NCBI GenBank assembly: GCA_038237515.1 | Contig: JBBRYP010000005.1 | Coordinates: 42,244-106,243 of the forward strand | DNA from: JBBQDZ01 sp038237515 | GTDB lineage: Bacteria; Actinomycetota; Thermoleophilia; Gaiellales; Gaiellaceae | DNA: 64,000 nucleotides | Direction: 5' to 3' | Part shown: positions 1 through 8,928 of the stretch, one piece after another | Position numbering within the stretch: the first letter of the stretch is position 1 | Layout: every line of letters begins with the position of its first letter | The notes under the pieces: generated by a model | Told to the model about the DNA's origin: nothing | The model's input: the letters and a program-made list of their open reading frames with translations, nothing else | Database searches by the model: none | Translations under genes and position numbers: made by a program

Positions 1-434
1 CTCCCGGCGGTCATCTGGCCGAACATCGTCAGGCCGAGCGCCTCGAGGCGTCGGAATTCCTTCCACGTCGCCCAACGCGGGACGAGCAGGGAGTTCGCGA
101 TCAGGACGCGGGGAGCGCCCGGGTGTGTTCGGAAGACCCCGACGGGCTTGCCGCTCTGCACGAGGAGCGTCTCGTCGTCGGCGAGTCGCAGCAGCGTGCG
201 CACGATTGCCCGCAGCGCGTCGTGGCTGCGCGCGGCGCGCCCCGTCCCGCCGTAGACGACGAGGTCTTCCGGGCGCTCGGCGACCTCGGGATCGAGGTTG
301 TTGAGCAGCATCCGTAGCGGCGCCTCGGTCGACCACGACCGTGCGTTCAGCTCGGAGCCGCGCGGGGAGCGGATGCGCCGCAGGTCGCCGCAGAGCGCCT
401 CGACCGCCGAGTCCAGATCGGCCGCGACGCTCAT
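1..434 (-). CDS. hutU: Urocanate hydratase (urocanase), N-terminal part, cut by window edge
   Basis: Urocanase converts urocanate to imidazolone propionate in cytosolic histidine degradation. The 144 residues present contain strongly urocanase-like stretches: LVVYGGTGRAARSHDALRAI, then a segment with ETLLVQSGKPVGVFRTH, and GLTMFGQMTAG at the window edge. The ATG at 434 overlaps the stop of the upstream small membrane gene as ATGA, which supports this start and suggests translational coupling. hutH lies two genes upstream in the same direction. The rest of the gene (about 400 codons) lies outside the window. The identification rests on family motifs remembered from urocanases and is firm. Confidence 0.93.
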   Translation of the reverse strand, partial: MSVAADLDSAVEALCGDLRRIRSPRGSELNARSWSTEAPLRMLLNNLDPEVAERPEDLVVYGGTGRAARSHDALRAIVRTLLRLADDETLLVQSGKPVGVFRTHPGAPRVLIANSLLVPRWATWKEFRRLEALGLTMFGQMTAG

Positions 435-706
435 CGCGAGCGGCGCTGCTCGGCAAGGCGCGTCCGCCACTTCCACCAGCTGAACGCGGTCGCGAGGACG
501 AAGAACACGCACGCGACCGTGAGCGCACCGAACCGGCCGATCGCGCCGAAGAGGCCGCCGCGCGAGGAGCCCCGCGGCAGCAGCGGCCCCCCGGTCGCCG
601 CTGTGAACGCGATCAGGAGGATGGCGAAGCTGCCGTAGACGAGGGCGCTGTCGCGGTAGGGATGCTTCGGGATCCTCTCCTCCCGCTGCCAGCGAAGGCG
701 CCTCAC
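431..706 (-). CDS. Small two-helix membrane protein between hutH and hutU
   Basis: A 91-residue protein with a basic N-terminus (RRLRWQREER) and two hydrophobic segments, roughly residues 21-38 and 59-76, followed by a basic tail (WWKWRTRLAEQRRSR). It starts with GTG at 706, overlapping the hutH stop as GTGA, and its own stop overlaps the hutU ATG as ATGA, so it is wedged seamlessly into the hut operon. I do not recognise the family. Its position suggests co-translation with the histidine-degradation enzymes; a transport or membrane-associated role would be a guess. No catalytic motif is visible. Confidence 0.75.
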   Translation of the reverse strand: MRRLRWQREERIPKHPYRDSALVYGSFAILLIAFTAATGGPLLPRGSSRGGLFGAIGRFGALTVACVFFVLATAFSWWKWRTRLAEQRRSR

Positions 707-2241
707 GCGAGAGTCCCGACCTCGTCCTCCACCGCGGCGACGAGCGAGCCGTCGCGCACCGCCGCGGCGACGGAGGCGATCTCCCGGGCCAGCGGGCGGT
801 CGTCGCGCAACCGCGGCGAGAGCGACCGCACGAAGCGGTGGGCGGCGCACGTGCCTGGGCCGGGCTGGAGCGGCGCCAGGAACTCGACCGCCTGGGCCGC
901 GGCCAGGAGCTCGATCGCGATCGCCTGCTCGCAGTTCGCCAGCACCTGCCACGCCTTGAGGCCGGCGGCGTTGCCCATCGAGACGTGATCTTCCTGGCCG
1001 GCGCTCGTCGGGATCGAGTCGACGCTCGCGGGGTGGCAGAGGGACTTGTTCTCGCTCACGAGCGCAGCGGCCACGTACTGCGGGATCATGAACCCCGAGT
1101 TGAGGCCGCCGTCGAGCGTCAGGAATGCCGGCAGCCCGTCGGAGAGATTCGGGTTCACGAGGCGCTCGACGCGCCGCTCGGAGATGCTCGCGAGCTCGGA
1201 GACGGCCATCGCGAGCGCGTCGAGGGCGAAGGCGAGCGGCTGCCCGTGGAAGTTCCCGTTCGAGACGAGCATGTCGTCCTCGACGAGCACGAGCGGGTTG
1301 TCGGTCGCCGAGTTGAGCTCGGTCGAGACGGTGTAGTCGACGTAGTCGAGGAGGTCCCGCGAGGCGCCGTGCACCTGGGGCGCGCATCGCAGCGAGTACG
1401 CGTCCTGGATCCGATCGCACCAGCGGTGGGACTCGATGATCGCCGAACCTTCGAGAAGACACATCAGGTTCCCGGCCGAGGCGCATTGGCCACGCAGAGG
1501 GCGCAGCTCGTGGATCTGGGGGAGGAAGCTGACGCGCGAGCCCTGGAGGGCCTCGACCGAGAGGGCGCAGGCGACGTCCGCGGCCGCCGCGAGCCGGCGG
1601 GCGCGACAGAGCCCGAGAGCCCCGAACGACGCCATGAACTGCGTACCGTTGACGAGCGAGAGCCCCTCCTTGGCCTGGAGGCGCACCGGCTCGAGCCCCG
1701 CACCCGCCAGTGCCTGGGCGCCGGGGACGAGCACACCGTCCACCCAGGCCTCGCCCTCGCCGACGAGCGGGAGCGCGAGGTGGGCAAGCGGCGCGAGATC
1801 GCCGCTCGCACCGACAGAGCCCCGACTCGGGACGTACGGAAGGACGCCGGCGTTGAGGCAGTCCACGAGCAGCTCCACCGTCTCGACCCGCGCGCCCGAA
1901 TAGCCCTTGGCGAGCGTGTTCGCGCGCAGGAGCATCGCCGCGCGCACGACCTCGGCGGGGTACGGGTCGCCGACGCCGCACGCGTGGCTTCGCAGCAGGC
2001 GCAGCTGGAGCTCCTCGCCGAGCTCCTCCGGGATCGAGCGCGAGACGAAGCGGCCGAAGCCGGTGTTGATGCCGTAGGTGTGCTCGCGAGAGCCGTGCGC
2101 CGCTCGCTCGACGAGCTCTCGCGCCGCCCGCATCCGGGTCCGGGCGGAGTCGCCGATAGAGGCTGAGGCGCGGTCGACGGCGACGGCCCAGACGTCTTCG
2201 ACGGCCAGGTCCTCGCCCGTCAGCGCCCGGACCTCGATCAT
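703..2241 (-). CDS. hutH: Histidine ammonia-lyase
   Basis: This enzyme removes ammonia from L-histidine to give urocanate, the first step of the Hut pathway. The 512-residue length is typical. The MIO-forming Ala-Ser-Gly triad is at residues 145-147 within GSVGASGDLAPLAHL, and the conserved catalytic tyrosine lies near residue 56 in TYGINTGFG. Further family blocks are visible (NGTQFMASFGALGL; DNPLV; a QEDHVSMG segment). ATG at 2241. It is followed by a small membrane gene and hutU with 4-nt overlaps, and preceded upstream, after 286 bp, by ftcD on the same strand. Confidence 0.96.
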   Translation of the reverse strand: MIEVRALTGEDLAVEDVWAVAVDRASASIGDSARTRMRAARELVERAAHGSREHTYGINTGFGRFVSRSIPEELGEELQLRLLRSHACGVGDPYPAEVVRAAMLLRANTLAKGYSGARVETVELLVDCLNAGVLPYVPSRGSVGASGDLAPLAHLALPLVGEGEAWVDGVLVPGAQALAGAGLEPVRLQAKEGLSLVNGTQFMASFGALGLCRARRLAAAADVACALSVEALQGSRVSFLPQIHELRPLRGQCASAGNLMCLLEGSAIIESHRWCDRIQDAYSLRCAPQVHGASRDLLDYVDYTVSTELNSATDNPLVLVEDDMLVSNGNFHGQPLAFALDALAMAVSELASISERRVERLVNPNLSDGLPAFLTLDGGLNSGFMIPQYVAAALVSENKSLCHPASVDSIPTSAGQEDHVSMGNAAGLKAWQVLANCEQAIAIELLAAAQAVEFLAPLQPGPGTCAAHRFVRSLSPRLRDDRPLAREIASVAAAVRDGSLVAAVEDEVGTLA

Positions 2242-2527
2242 ACGCCGAGTGTAGCTTCGAGAGGTGGCCGATCCGGCTTTCGCGGGGCCTGCTTGGCCCC
2301 AGGCGCGCGCCCGTCCGAACGTGCCCGCGGATCGACCGCCGATTGGCTAACCGCAGCCCGAAGGTTCAGGGCGCGGCGGGGAGCGACTCGCGCCCTTCAC
2401 GAAGGAGCCGTTACTTCCTTCGGCGAGCTCGCCCTCCGATGTTCGCCGGACTCGATCAGACCGCAGGGAGTCGCGTGGCTCTGTCGTTCGGGGCGATGCT
2501 GAACGCGCTGACGGTGCGCCGGGGCGG

Positions 2528-3409
2528 CTACGGCTCGAGCAGGTGGAGCTCGAGGACCCGCGACGCGTCGAAGCCGTCGATCCGGAGCATCGCGCCGGCG
2601 GCTGCGGCCGCCGCGCCCGCCGGCATCAGACCGACGAGCTCCGATCCCAAAACCGATCCGCCCCGCTCCCTGACCTCACGCTCGACCCGCGCCACGATCT
2701 CGTGGAGCGCGGATGCCTCCCAGTCCTCGACGTTCATGCTCACCTGGACGACCCCAGCGCGCGGCAGGTCGAGCCCGAGGGCGCGCACGCCCGGGAACCC
2801 GCCGTCGCGCTCCCGCACGACCGACGCCACCTCGCGGGCCGTCGCCAGGCTCGCACGGAGGTTCACGTTGAAGGCGATCAGCGGGCGTCGCGCCCCGACG
2901 AGGACGCAGCCGGCGCCCGGGTCGAGCCGCGCGGGCCCGAAGTCGGGCGCCACATCCCCCTCGTCGAGGCGCCGCTGGAGCTCGGAAGGCCCGCCCCTGC
3001 GGAAGAACGCCGGGCCGCGCCCCGCACCGGACAGCCCGTAGAGGAAAACGGGAAGGCCGAGGTCACTCCCGACTCGCTCCGCGACCCGCTGGGCGGCCCC
3101 GAGCGCCAACTCGAGATCCTCCGGGCGGATCGGGACGAGCGGCACCACGTCGGCCGCGCCGACCCGCGGGTGCGCGCCCTCGTGGCGGCGCAGGTCGATC
3201 CGCTCGCGAGCGCAGGCGATCCCGGCCACAAGCGCCTCGACGAGCTCCTCCGCCGCGCCGACGAGCGTGAAGACCGACCGGTTGTGGTCGGGGTCGGCGT
3301 GAACGTCGAGGAGCCGCGCCTTCGAACCGAGGGCGAAGCGCAGCGCCTCCAGCGTCGCCGAATCGCGCCCCTCCGAGAAGTTCGGCACCGACTCGAGCGG
3401 GAACGCCAC
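2528..3409 (-). CDS. ftcD: Glutamate formimidoyltransferase
   Basis: It transfers the formimino group of N-formimino-L-glutamate to tetrahydrofolate, the last step of one branch of histidine breakdown. The 293-residue protein matches the formiminotransferase part only, with no cyclodeaminase domain. Diagnostic blocks are SVPNFSEGRD (residues 7-16) and RRHEGAHPRVGA, which contains the catalytic histidine region (His76/His80). GTG at 3409 is chosen because it sits just before the conserved N-terminus; longer open frames upstream read through unrelated sequence. Lying next to hutH and hutU, it fits a tetrahydrofolate-dependent Hut route. Confidence 0.92.
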   Translation of the reverse strand: MAFPLESVPNFSEGRDSATLEALRFALGSKARLLDVHADPDHNRSVFTLVGAAEELVEALVAGIACARERIDLRRHEGAHPRVGAADVVPLVPIRPEDLELALGAAQRVAERVGSDLGLPVFLYGLSGAGRGPAFFRRGGPSELQRRLDEGDVAPDFGPARLDPGAGCVLVGARRPLIAFNVNLRASLATAREVASVVRERDGGFPGVRALGLDLPRAGVVQVSMNVEDWEASALHEIVARVEREVRERGGSVLGSELVGLMPAGAAAAAAGAMLRIDGFDASRVLELHLLEP

Positions 3410-3433
3410 GGCGCCTCGTAGTCTAGGAGCGCC

Positions 3434-4021
3434 GTGAAGGCCTACTACCACGCCCGGGCCGAGGAGTACGACGACTGGTGGCTCGGCCGCGGCCCCTTCG
3501 CCGACCGGGAACGGCCCGGCTGGGAGACGGACCTCGAGGCACTCACAGCCACGCTCGCCGCCCTTCCGCCCGCCCGCACGCTCGACGTCGCCTGCGGTAC
3601 CGGCTTCCTCACCCGGCACCTTCCGGGCGAGATCGTCGGGCTGGATCAGAGCCCCGCGATGATCGAGATCGCGCGACGGCGGACCCTGGGTGCCGAGTTC
3701 GTGGTCGGCGACGCGCTCTCGCTTCCGTTCACGGACGGAAGCTTCGATCGCGTCTTCACGAGCTACTTCTACTGCCACCTCGAAGAGGACGAGCGGACGC
3801 GCTTCCTTGCGGAGGCGCGGCGGGTGGGGCCAGAGCTCGTGGTCGTCGGCAGCCGCCTCTCGCCCGGCGAGGAGCCCGCCCGCTGGGAAGAGCGCGTCCT
3901 CTCGGACGGCTCGCGCTGGGAGGTGTACAAGCGCGTCTTCGACCCGGCGGCGCTCGCGGAGGAGCTGGGCGGCGGCCGCATCCTCCACGAGGGCCGCTGG
4001 TTCCTGGTGGTGGCCGCGTGA
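3434..4021 (+). CDS. Class I SAM-dependent methyltransferase
   Basis: A 195-residue protein with the Rossmann-type methyltransferase motifs: LDVACGTGFLTRHL (motif I, SAM binding, about residues 49-62), VGLDQSPAMIEIAR (motif II acid), VVGDALSLPF and FTSYFYCHLEE. GTG at 3434 is the only sensible start, 24 bp from the divergent ftcD start. The substrate cannot be told from sequence. It is the first of a short plus-strand run with a VOC protein and a uracil-DNA glycosylase. Confidence 0.82.
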   Translation: MKAYYHARAEEYDDWWLGRGPFADRERPGWETDLEALTATLAALPPARTLDVACGTGFLTRHLPGEIVGLDQSPAMIEIARRRTLGAEFVVGDALSLPFTDGSFDRVFTSYFYCHLEEDERTRFLAEARRVGPELVVVGSRLSPGEEPARWEERVLSDGSRWEVYKRVFDPAALAEELGGGRILHEGRWFLVVAA

Positions 4022-4097
4022 CCACCCTCCGGGGCCGGGATCAACCGGGGGATCGGCACGGCCCGCACCCGGGCCCGGTTCAACTCCGGCTCGCCGG

Positions 4098-4436
4098 ATG
4101 AGCAAGGTGTCCGTCGTCCCGTTCCTGCGCGTGGCCGACGCCGAGGCGAGCGCGCGCTGGTATGCCCGCCTCGGCTTCGAGATCGAATGGCGCCATCGCT
4201 TCGAGCCGGGGCTCCCGCTCTTCGTCGCGATCCGCCGCGAAAGCGCGAGGATCTTCCTGTCCGAGCACACGGGCGACGCCCCGCCGCGAGGGCTGCTCTA
4301 CGTGTATCGCGAGGACGTCGACGCCGTCGCCGCCGAGTTCGGGGGCCGCGTCGAGCGGGCGTCTTACGGGTTACGCGAGGTCGAGGTCGTCGACCCGGAC
4401 GGCAACCGGCTGCGCGTCGGATGGCCCGAGCCCTGA
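4098..4436 (+). CDS. VOC-family protein (glyoxalase/bleomycin-resistance-like)
   Basis: A 112-residue single vicinal-oxygen-chelate domain. It begins SVVPFLRVADAEASARWY, the usual opening for this fold, and ends with the typical REVEVVDPDGNRLRVG block. Proteins of this length usually act as dimers; some bind bleomycin-like drugs and others are small metal enzymes. The sequence does not decide which. The ATG at 4098 is the first in-frame start. The 3' end overlaps the next gene by 16 nt. Confidence 0.78.
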   Translation: MSKVSVVPFLRVADAEASARWYARLGFEIEWRHRFEPGLPLFVAIRRESARIFLSEHTGDAPPRGLLYVYREDVDAVAAEFGGRVERASYGLREVEVVDPDGNRLRVGWPEP

Positions 4437-5041
4437 CCCGGCGCCGGTCGTCGTACCGCTCGCTCGCCTCGCTCCAGCGCGACAACCGGGTGTGTCGCGC
4501 CTGCGCGCAGGCGGGCTTCCCGCTCGAGTCCCTGCCGGTCGTCCTCCCCTACGCCGGCCAGCGGGCCTACATGCTCGGGCAGGCTCCCGGGATCGTCGAG
4601 GGGGAGGAGCGGCGGCCCTGGCGCGGTCGTTCGGGCAAGACCTTGCGCCGCTGGCTCGAGCTCGAGGAGGAGGAGTTCTACGCCACCTTCTACTGCGCCT
4701 CGATCACGTGCTGCTACCCGGGACGCCTCGCCTCGGGCCGCGGCGACCGGGCGCCCGCGCCACGCGAGCAGGAGCTCTGCTCGTTCTGGCGCGAGTGGGA
4801 GTTGGAGCTGATGCGGCCCGGCCTCGTCGTGACGATCGGCGGCCTGGCAGCGCGGCGGCTGCTGGGCCTGCCGAGCATCAGCGAGTGCGTCGGGCGCCGC
4901 TACGAGCTGCAGGGGACGCCGGCGATCCCGCTCCCCCACCCCTCCGGCGCGAGCGGCTGGCTGAACGACGCCGCGAACCGGGAGCGGGTGCGGCTTGCCG
5001 TCGCGCTCGTGCGCGAGGAGCTCGCTCGCCTGCCCGGGTAG
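4421..5041 (+). CDS. Uracil-DNA glycosylase family protein (Fe-S, family 4/5-like)
   Basis: This 206-residue protein probably excises uracil or other damaged bases from DNA. The glycosylase motif I region reads LGQAPGIVEGEERRPWRGRSG, here in degenerate form, and the second active-site motif is PLPHPSGASGW. Four cysteines arranged as C-x2-C (VCRACAQ), one in the CASITCCYPG block and one about 17 residues later (ELCSFW) fit the 4Fe-4S cluster of family 4/5 enzymes. ATG at 4421 lies inside the end of the VOC gene. The exact family (4, 5 or a relative) is uncertain. Confidence 0.8.
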   Translation: MARALTRRRSSYRSLASLQRDNRVCRACAQAGFPLESLPVVLPYAGQRAYMLGQAPGIVEGEERRPWRGRSGKTLRRWLELEEEEFYATFYCASITCCYPGRLASGRGDRAPAPREQELCSFWREWELELMRPGLVVTIGGLAARRLLGLPSISECVGRRYELQGTPAIPLPHPSGASGWLNDAANRERVRLAVALVREELARLPG

Positions 5042-5069
5042 CCGAGACCGTCACCGCTAGATTTCGACG

Positions 5070-6857
5070 GTGCCGGAGCGTCCGCCGTATCGCGTCACCT
5101 TTGCCCGGCTCATCCGGTTCCTACGGCCCTACCGCTGGTCGCTCTGGGTCTCGGTCGCGCTCGCCGCGGCGTCCCAGCTGACCCAGATCGCGATCTTCGC
5201 CATGACCGGGCGGGGCATCGACGCGCTCAAGCAGCACGACCACCACGCGCTGTGGCTCACCGTGTGGCTGATCGTCGCGCTCGGCGCCGTGAAGGCGGTC
5301 CTGATGGTCGGGCGGCGCTTCATCTCGGGACGGCAGGCCCTCGGGGTCGAGTTTGACATGCGCAATGCGCTCTACTCGAAGCTCCTGCGCCTCTCGTTCC
5401 GCTTCTTCGATCGCCACCAGACAGGGCAGCTGATGTCGCGCGCGACCGTCGATCTCCAGACAGTCCGCTTCTTCCTCGGCTACGGGTTGATCTTCTTCGG
5501 CCAGCACGTCCTGACGCTCGTCGGCGTCACCGCCGTCCTCTTCGTCTACCAGTGGCAGCTCGCGCTGATCGCGCTCGCGATCACACCGCTGCTCGTCGGC
5601 GCCGCCTACCGCTACAGCCACGTGTCGCACCCGGTGCTGCGCGACGTTCAGCAGCGGCTCGCCGACGTCGCGACGGTCGCCGAGGAGAACATCGTCGGCG
5701 TCCACGTCGTCAAGTCGTTCGCCCAGGAACCGCAGGAGCAGACGCGCTTCGAGCGGCGTTCGGAGGCGGTGTTCGAGCAGAGCATCCGCGCGAACCGCCA
5801 GCGCGCCCTCTACGTCCCCCTCATCTCCTTCGTGCCGCTGCTCGCACAGGCGGCGGTGCTCGTCGTCGGCGGCCGCATGGTGGCGCGCGGGTCGCTCCAG
5901 ATCGGCCAGTTCGTGACGTTCAACCTGCTGCTGGCCATGCTCGTGATGCCGCTGCGCATGCTCGGGATGTGGATCGGCCAGGCGCAGCGCGCCACCGCGT
6001 CCGGCGAGCGGATCTTCGAGGTCATGGACGAGCCGGAGGAGGTGTCGGATGCCCCCGGGGCGAGAGCGCTGCCGCCGGGGGGCGGTCACGTGCGCTTCGA
6101 GGGTGTGGGCTTCGCCTACGCAGGTGGGCAGCCGGTGCTCGAGGAGGTCGATCTCGAGGTCGAGGCGGGGCAGACCGTCGCGCTGATCGGCCACACGGGC
6201 TCCGGCAAGACGACGCTCACCTCTCTCGTCCCGCGCTTCTACGACGCGACGGCGGGACGGGTCAGCATCGACGGGGCCGACGTCCGCGATCTCCGGCTCG
6301 CCTCGCTCCGGCGCGCGGTCGGTGTGATCTCGCAGGACCCGTTCCTCTTCTCCGCCACCGTCCGCGAGAACATCGCCTTCGGCTCCCCCGATGCTTCGGA
6401 GGAAGAGGTTGAGCGTGCTGCGCGGCTCGCGCAGGCCCATGAGTTCGTCGAGCAGCTGGCCGAAGGGTACGAGACGCTCGTCGGGGAGCGCGGGATCACC
6501 CTCTCCGGCGGCCAGCGGCAGCGGATCGCGATCGCCCGCGCGCTGCTCGTCGACCCGCGGATCCTGATCCTCGACGATGCCACCGCCTCGGTCGACGCGT
6601 CGACCGAGGCGCGGATCCGCCTCGGGCTGCGCGAGGCGATGCGCGGGCGCACGACCCTGATCATCGCGCACAGGCTCTCGACGATCGCGCTCGCCGACGA
6701 GATCGTGGTGCTCGAGCACGGCCGCGTCGTCGCGCGCGGCTCGCACGACCAGGTCGTTGAGACGAGCGCCGTCTACCGAGAGATCTACGAGCACGGCCTG
6801 ATCCAGAACCGCGTCGTCGAGGTCGCCGAGGCCGTGGCGCTCGAGGCCTCGGCGTGA
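5070..6857 (+). CDS. ABC exporter half-transporter, degenerate-site subunit
   Basis: A 595-residue type IV exporter half with an N-terminal six-helix membrane domain and a C-terminal ATPase. Walker A is GHTGSGKTT (374-382), the signature is canonical LSGGQ (478-482), and Walker B ends in Asp-Asp (502-503), so the usual catalytic glutamate is aspartate. The H-loop IIAHRLSTI is present. The next gene encodes the partner with an intact Walker B and an altered signature, so the two should form a heterodimer with one degenerate ATP site. GTG at 5070. The substrate is unknown; multidrug or lipid export is typical for the family. Confidence 0.93.
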   Translation: MPERPPYRVTFARLIRFLRPYRWSLWVSVALAAASQLTQIAIFAMTGRGIDALKQHDHHALWLTVWLIVALGAVKAVLMVGRRFISGRQALGVEFDMRNALYSKLLRLSFRFFDRHQTGQLMSRATVDLQTVRFFLGYGLIFFGQHVLTLVGVTAVLFVYQWQLALIALAITPLLVGAAYRYSHVSHPVLRDVQQRLADVATVAEENIVGVHVVKSFAQEPQEQTRFERRSEAVFEQSIRANRQRALYVPLISFVPLLAQAAVLVVGGRMVARGSLQIGQFVTFNLLLAMLVMPLRMLGMWIGQAQRATASGERIFEVMDEPEEVSDAPGARALPPGGGHVRFEGVGFAYAGGQPVLEEVDLEVEAGQTVALIGHTGSGKTTLTSLVPRFYDATAGRVSIDGADVRDLRLASLRRAVGVISQDPFLFSATVRENIAFGSPDASEEEVERAARLAQAHEFVEQLAEGYETLVGERGITLSGGQRQRIAIARALLVDPRILILDDATASVDASTEARIRLGLREAMRGRTTLIIAHRLSTIALADEIVVLEHGRVVARGSHDQVVETSAVYREIYEHGLIQNRVVEVAEAVALEASA

Positions 6858-7032
6858 ACGGCGGGCGCGGCGCCCCCGCGCGCGGCTGCTCCGCGCCCTG
6901 GGGCGCAGGGCGTCATGCATCCGGCTTCGTTCGGTTGCAGACACGTGCGGGTCTCGGCGCTAGGCTCGTGCCATGGGTCGGGGAGGTGGGGTCTCCCGTT
7001 CCAGACGCGTGTGACAGAAGAGGAGGCGCGGC

Positions 7033-8838
7033 GTGAGGGTCTGGCAGCCCGGGTCGCACCTCTCGATGGAGCGGGGAGCGAGCGTCTCCGACTGGTCCTG
7101 GCGCCGGACCGCTCGGCGCCTGACGACGCTCGCGCGTTTGACTTCCCCCTACAAGGGCCGGACCGCGCTGTCCGTCGGCTCGCTCCTCGCCGCGACCGCG
7201 ACCGCGCTCGCGCCGCCGTACCTCGCGAAGCTCGCGATCGACGACGGCATCCGCCGCCACGACCTCGGGCGGCTCTCGCTGATCGTGGCGGCTTTCGTCG
7301 CCGCGGGCGCCGCGAACTGGGCCACGAGCTACGCCCAGACCTACTTCACGGGCTGGACCGGCGAGCGCATCCTCGCCGACCTGCGCAACACCCTGTTCCG
7401 GCACCTCCAGCGGCTCTCGCTCGGCTTCTACGAGCGCAACCGCGCCGGGGTGATCATCAGCCGCTTGACGAACGACGTCGAGGCGCTCGACCAGCTCGTC
7501 ACCGACGGCGTCTCGAGCCTCGTCCAGAACACGCTCACGCTCGCCGGCACGGCGATCATCCTCTTCCTGCTCGACTGGCGGCTCGCACTCGTGACGCTCG
7601 CCGTGCTGCCGCCGATGGCGGCGGGGACGGTCGCCTTCCGGGTCTTCTCCTCACGCGCCTACCGCGCGGTGCGCGAGCGTCTCGGGCTCGTCACCGCGTC
7701 GCTTGCGGAGGACATCGCCGGCATGCGGGTCGTGCAGGCGTTCACGCGCGAGCGGCGGAACGAGCAGCACTTCCGCGAGGTGAGCGAGCACTACCGGGCG
7801 GCGAACCAGCAGACGATCGTCGCGAACGGTCTCTACTTCCCGTTCGTCGACCTCCTCTCGTCGCTCGCGATCGCGCTGGTGCTCGGCTACGGCGGCCACC
7901 GCTACTTCGACGGCTCGATCACGATCGGGACGCTCTTCGCGTTCATGCTCTACCTCGGCAACTTCTTCGATCCGGTGCAGCAGCTCTCGCAGCTCTACAA
8001 CACGTTCCTCTCGGCGACGGCGGCGCTCGACAAGATCATGGACGTCCTCGACGAGCAGCCGGAAGTCCGGGACGCCGAGGATGCGACGATCCTCGACCGG
8101 GTGCGCGGCCACGTCTCCTTCGAGGGGGTCAGGTTCGGCTACGGCAAAGGCCCGGAGGTGCTGCACGGGATCGACCTCGACGTGCGGGCGGGAACCACCG
8201 TCGCGCTCGTGGGCCACACCGGCGCCGGCAAGTCGACGCTCGCCAAGCTCCTCGCCCGCTTCTACGACCCCCGCCAGGGACGGATCACGGTCGACGGAGT
8301 CGATCTCCGGCGGTTGACGCAGGCGTCGCTGCGGCGCCGCCTCGGAATCGTCCCGCAGGAAGGCTTCCTGTTCGCCGGTACGGTCCGCGACAACATTGCC
8401 TTCGGCCGTCCCGACGCCTCCGACCAGGAGGTCCGCGCGGCGGCCCTGACGGTGGGTGCCCACGAGTTCGTCCTGCGCCTCGAGAACGGCTACGAGACGG
8501 AGGTCCAGGAGCGGGGCACGCGCCTCTCGCTCGGCGAGCGCCAGCTCGTGGCCTTCGCCCGCGCACTCCTCGCCGACCCGAGGATCCTGATCCTCGACGA
8601 GGCGACCTCCTCGGTCGACATTGGCACCGAGCGGAGGATCGAGGAGGCGCTGCGGGTGCTGCTCGCCGACCGGACGGCGTTCATCATCGCCCACCGCCTC
8701 TCGACGATCCGGGACGCCGACCTCATCGTCGTCCTCGAGCACGGGCGGATCGTCGAGCAGGGAACCCACGACGAGCTGCTCGCTCGGGGGAGCCTGTACC
8801 GCTCGCTGTACGGGGACTGGGCGACGGAGGTGGCGTAG
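7033..8838 (+). CDS. ABC exporter half-transporter, partner subunit with altered signature
   Basis: A 601-residue second half-transporter with the same layout as the preceding gene. Walker A is GHTGAGKST (394-402), Walker B ends Asp-Glu (522-523) with the catalytic glutamate intact, but the signature is LSLGE (498-502) instead of LSGGQ. Its altered signature would pair with the aspartate-bearing Walker B of the upstream subunit to form the degenerate site, as in TM287/288- or BmrCD-type exporters. GTG at 7033; an ATG 11 codons downstream (7066) is a possible alternative. It lies 175 bp after its partner. Confidence 0.93.
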   Translation: MRVWQPGSHLSMERGASVSDWSWRRTARRLTTLARLTSPYKGRTALSVGSLLAATATALAPPYLAKLAIDDGIRRHDLGRLSLIVAAFVAAGAANWATSYAQTYFTGWTGERILADLRNTLFRHLQRLSLGFYERNRAGVIISRLTNDVEALDQLVTDGVSSLVQNTLTLAGTAIILFLLDWRLALVTLAVLPPMAAGTVAFRVFSSRAYRAVRERLGLVTASLAEDIAGMRVVQAFTRERRNEQHFREVSEHYRAANQQTIVANGLYFPFVDLLSSLAIALVLGYGGHRYFDGSITIGTLFAFMLYLGNFFDPVQQLSQLYNTFLSATAALDKIMDVLDEQPEVRDAEDATILDRVRGHVSFEGVRFGYGKGPEVLHGIDLDVRAGTTVALVGHTGAGKSTLAKLLARFYDPRQGRITVDGVDLRRLTQASLRRRLGIVPQEGFLFAGTVRDNIAFGRPDASDQEVRAAALTVGAHEFVLRLENGYETEVQERGTRLSLGERQLVAFARALLADPRILILDEATSSVDIGTERRIEEALRVLLADRTAFIIAHRLSTIRDADLIVVLEHGRIVEQGTHDELLARGSLYRSLYGDWATEVA

Positions 8839-8876
8839 ACCGCCGGTGATAGCCGCTCCGACCCGCGGCCGGCGGT
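8839..8876 (+). terminator. Hairpin directly after the ABC exporter stop
   Basis: A perfect 8-bp inverted repeat, ACCGCCGG / CCGGCGGT, begins at the base after the stop codon. A second perfect 7-bp hairpin follows at 8886-8907 (GGCTCGC / GCGAGCC). Neither has a clear U-tract, so termination is an inference from position. Confidence 0.4.
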
Positions 8877-8928
8877 TGTCGTTCCGGCTCGCTTTGCGAG
8901 GCGAGCCGAGGGGTCTACGCTTAAGGGC

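Noticed and set aside
431..1981. Long minus-strand frame of over 500 codons across hutH
   Set aside because: Arg/Ala/Pro-rich antisense-type shadow of hutH in another frame; only its last 91 codons form a separate credible gene.
2242..2527. Possible gene or attenuator between ftcD and hutH
   Set aside because: No frame with protein-like composition or recognised motif. Hairpins such as GGGGCC/GGCCCC are short and lack U-tracts.
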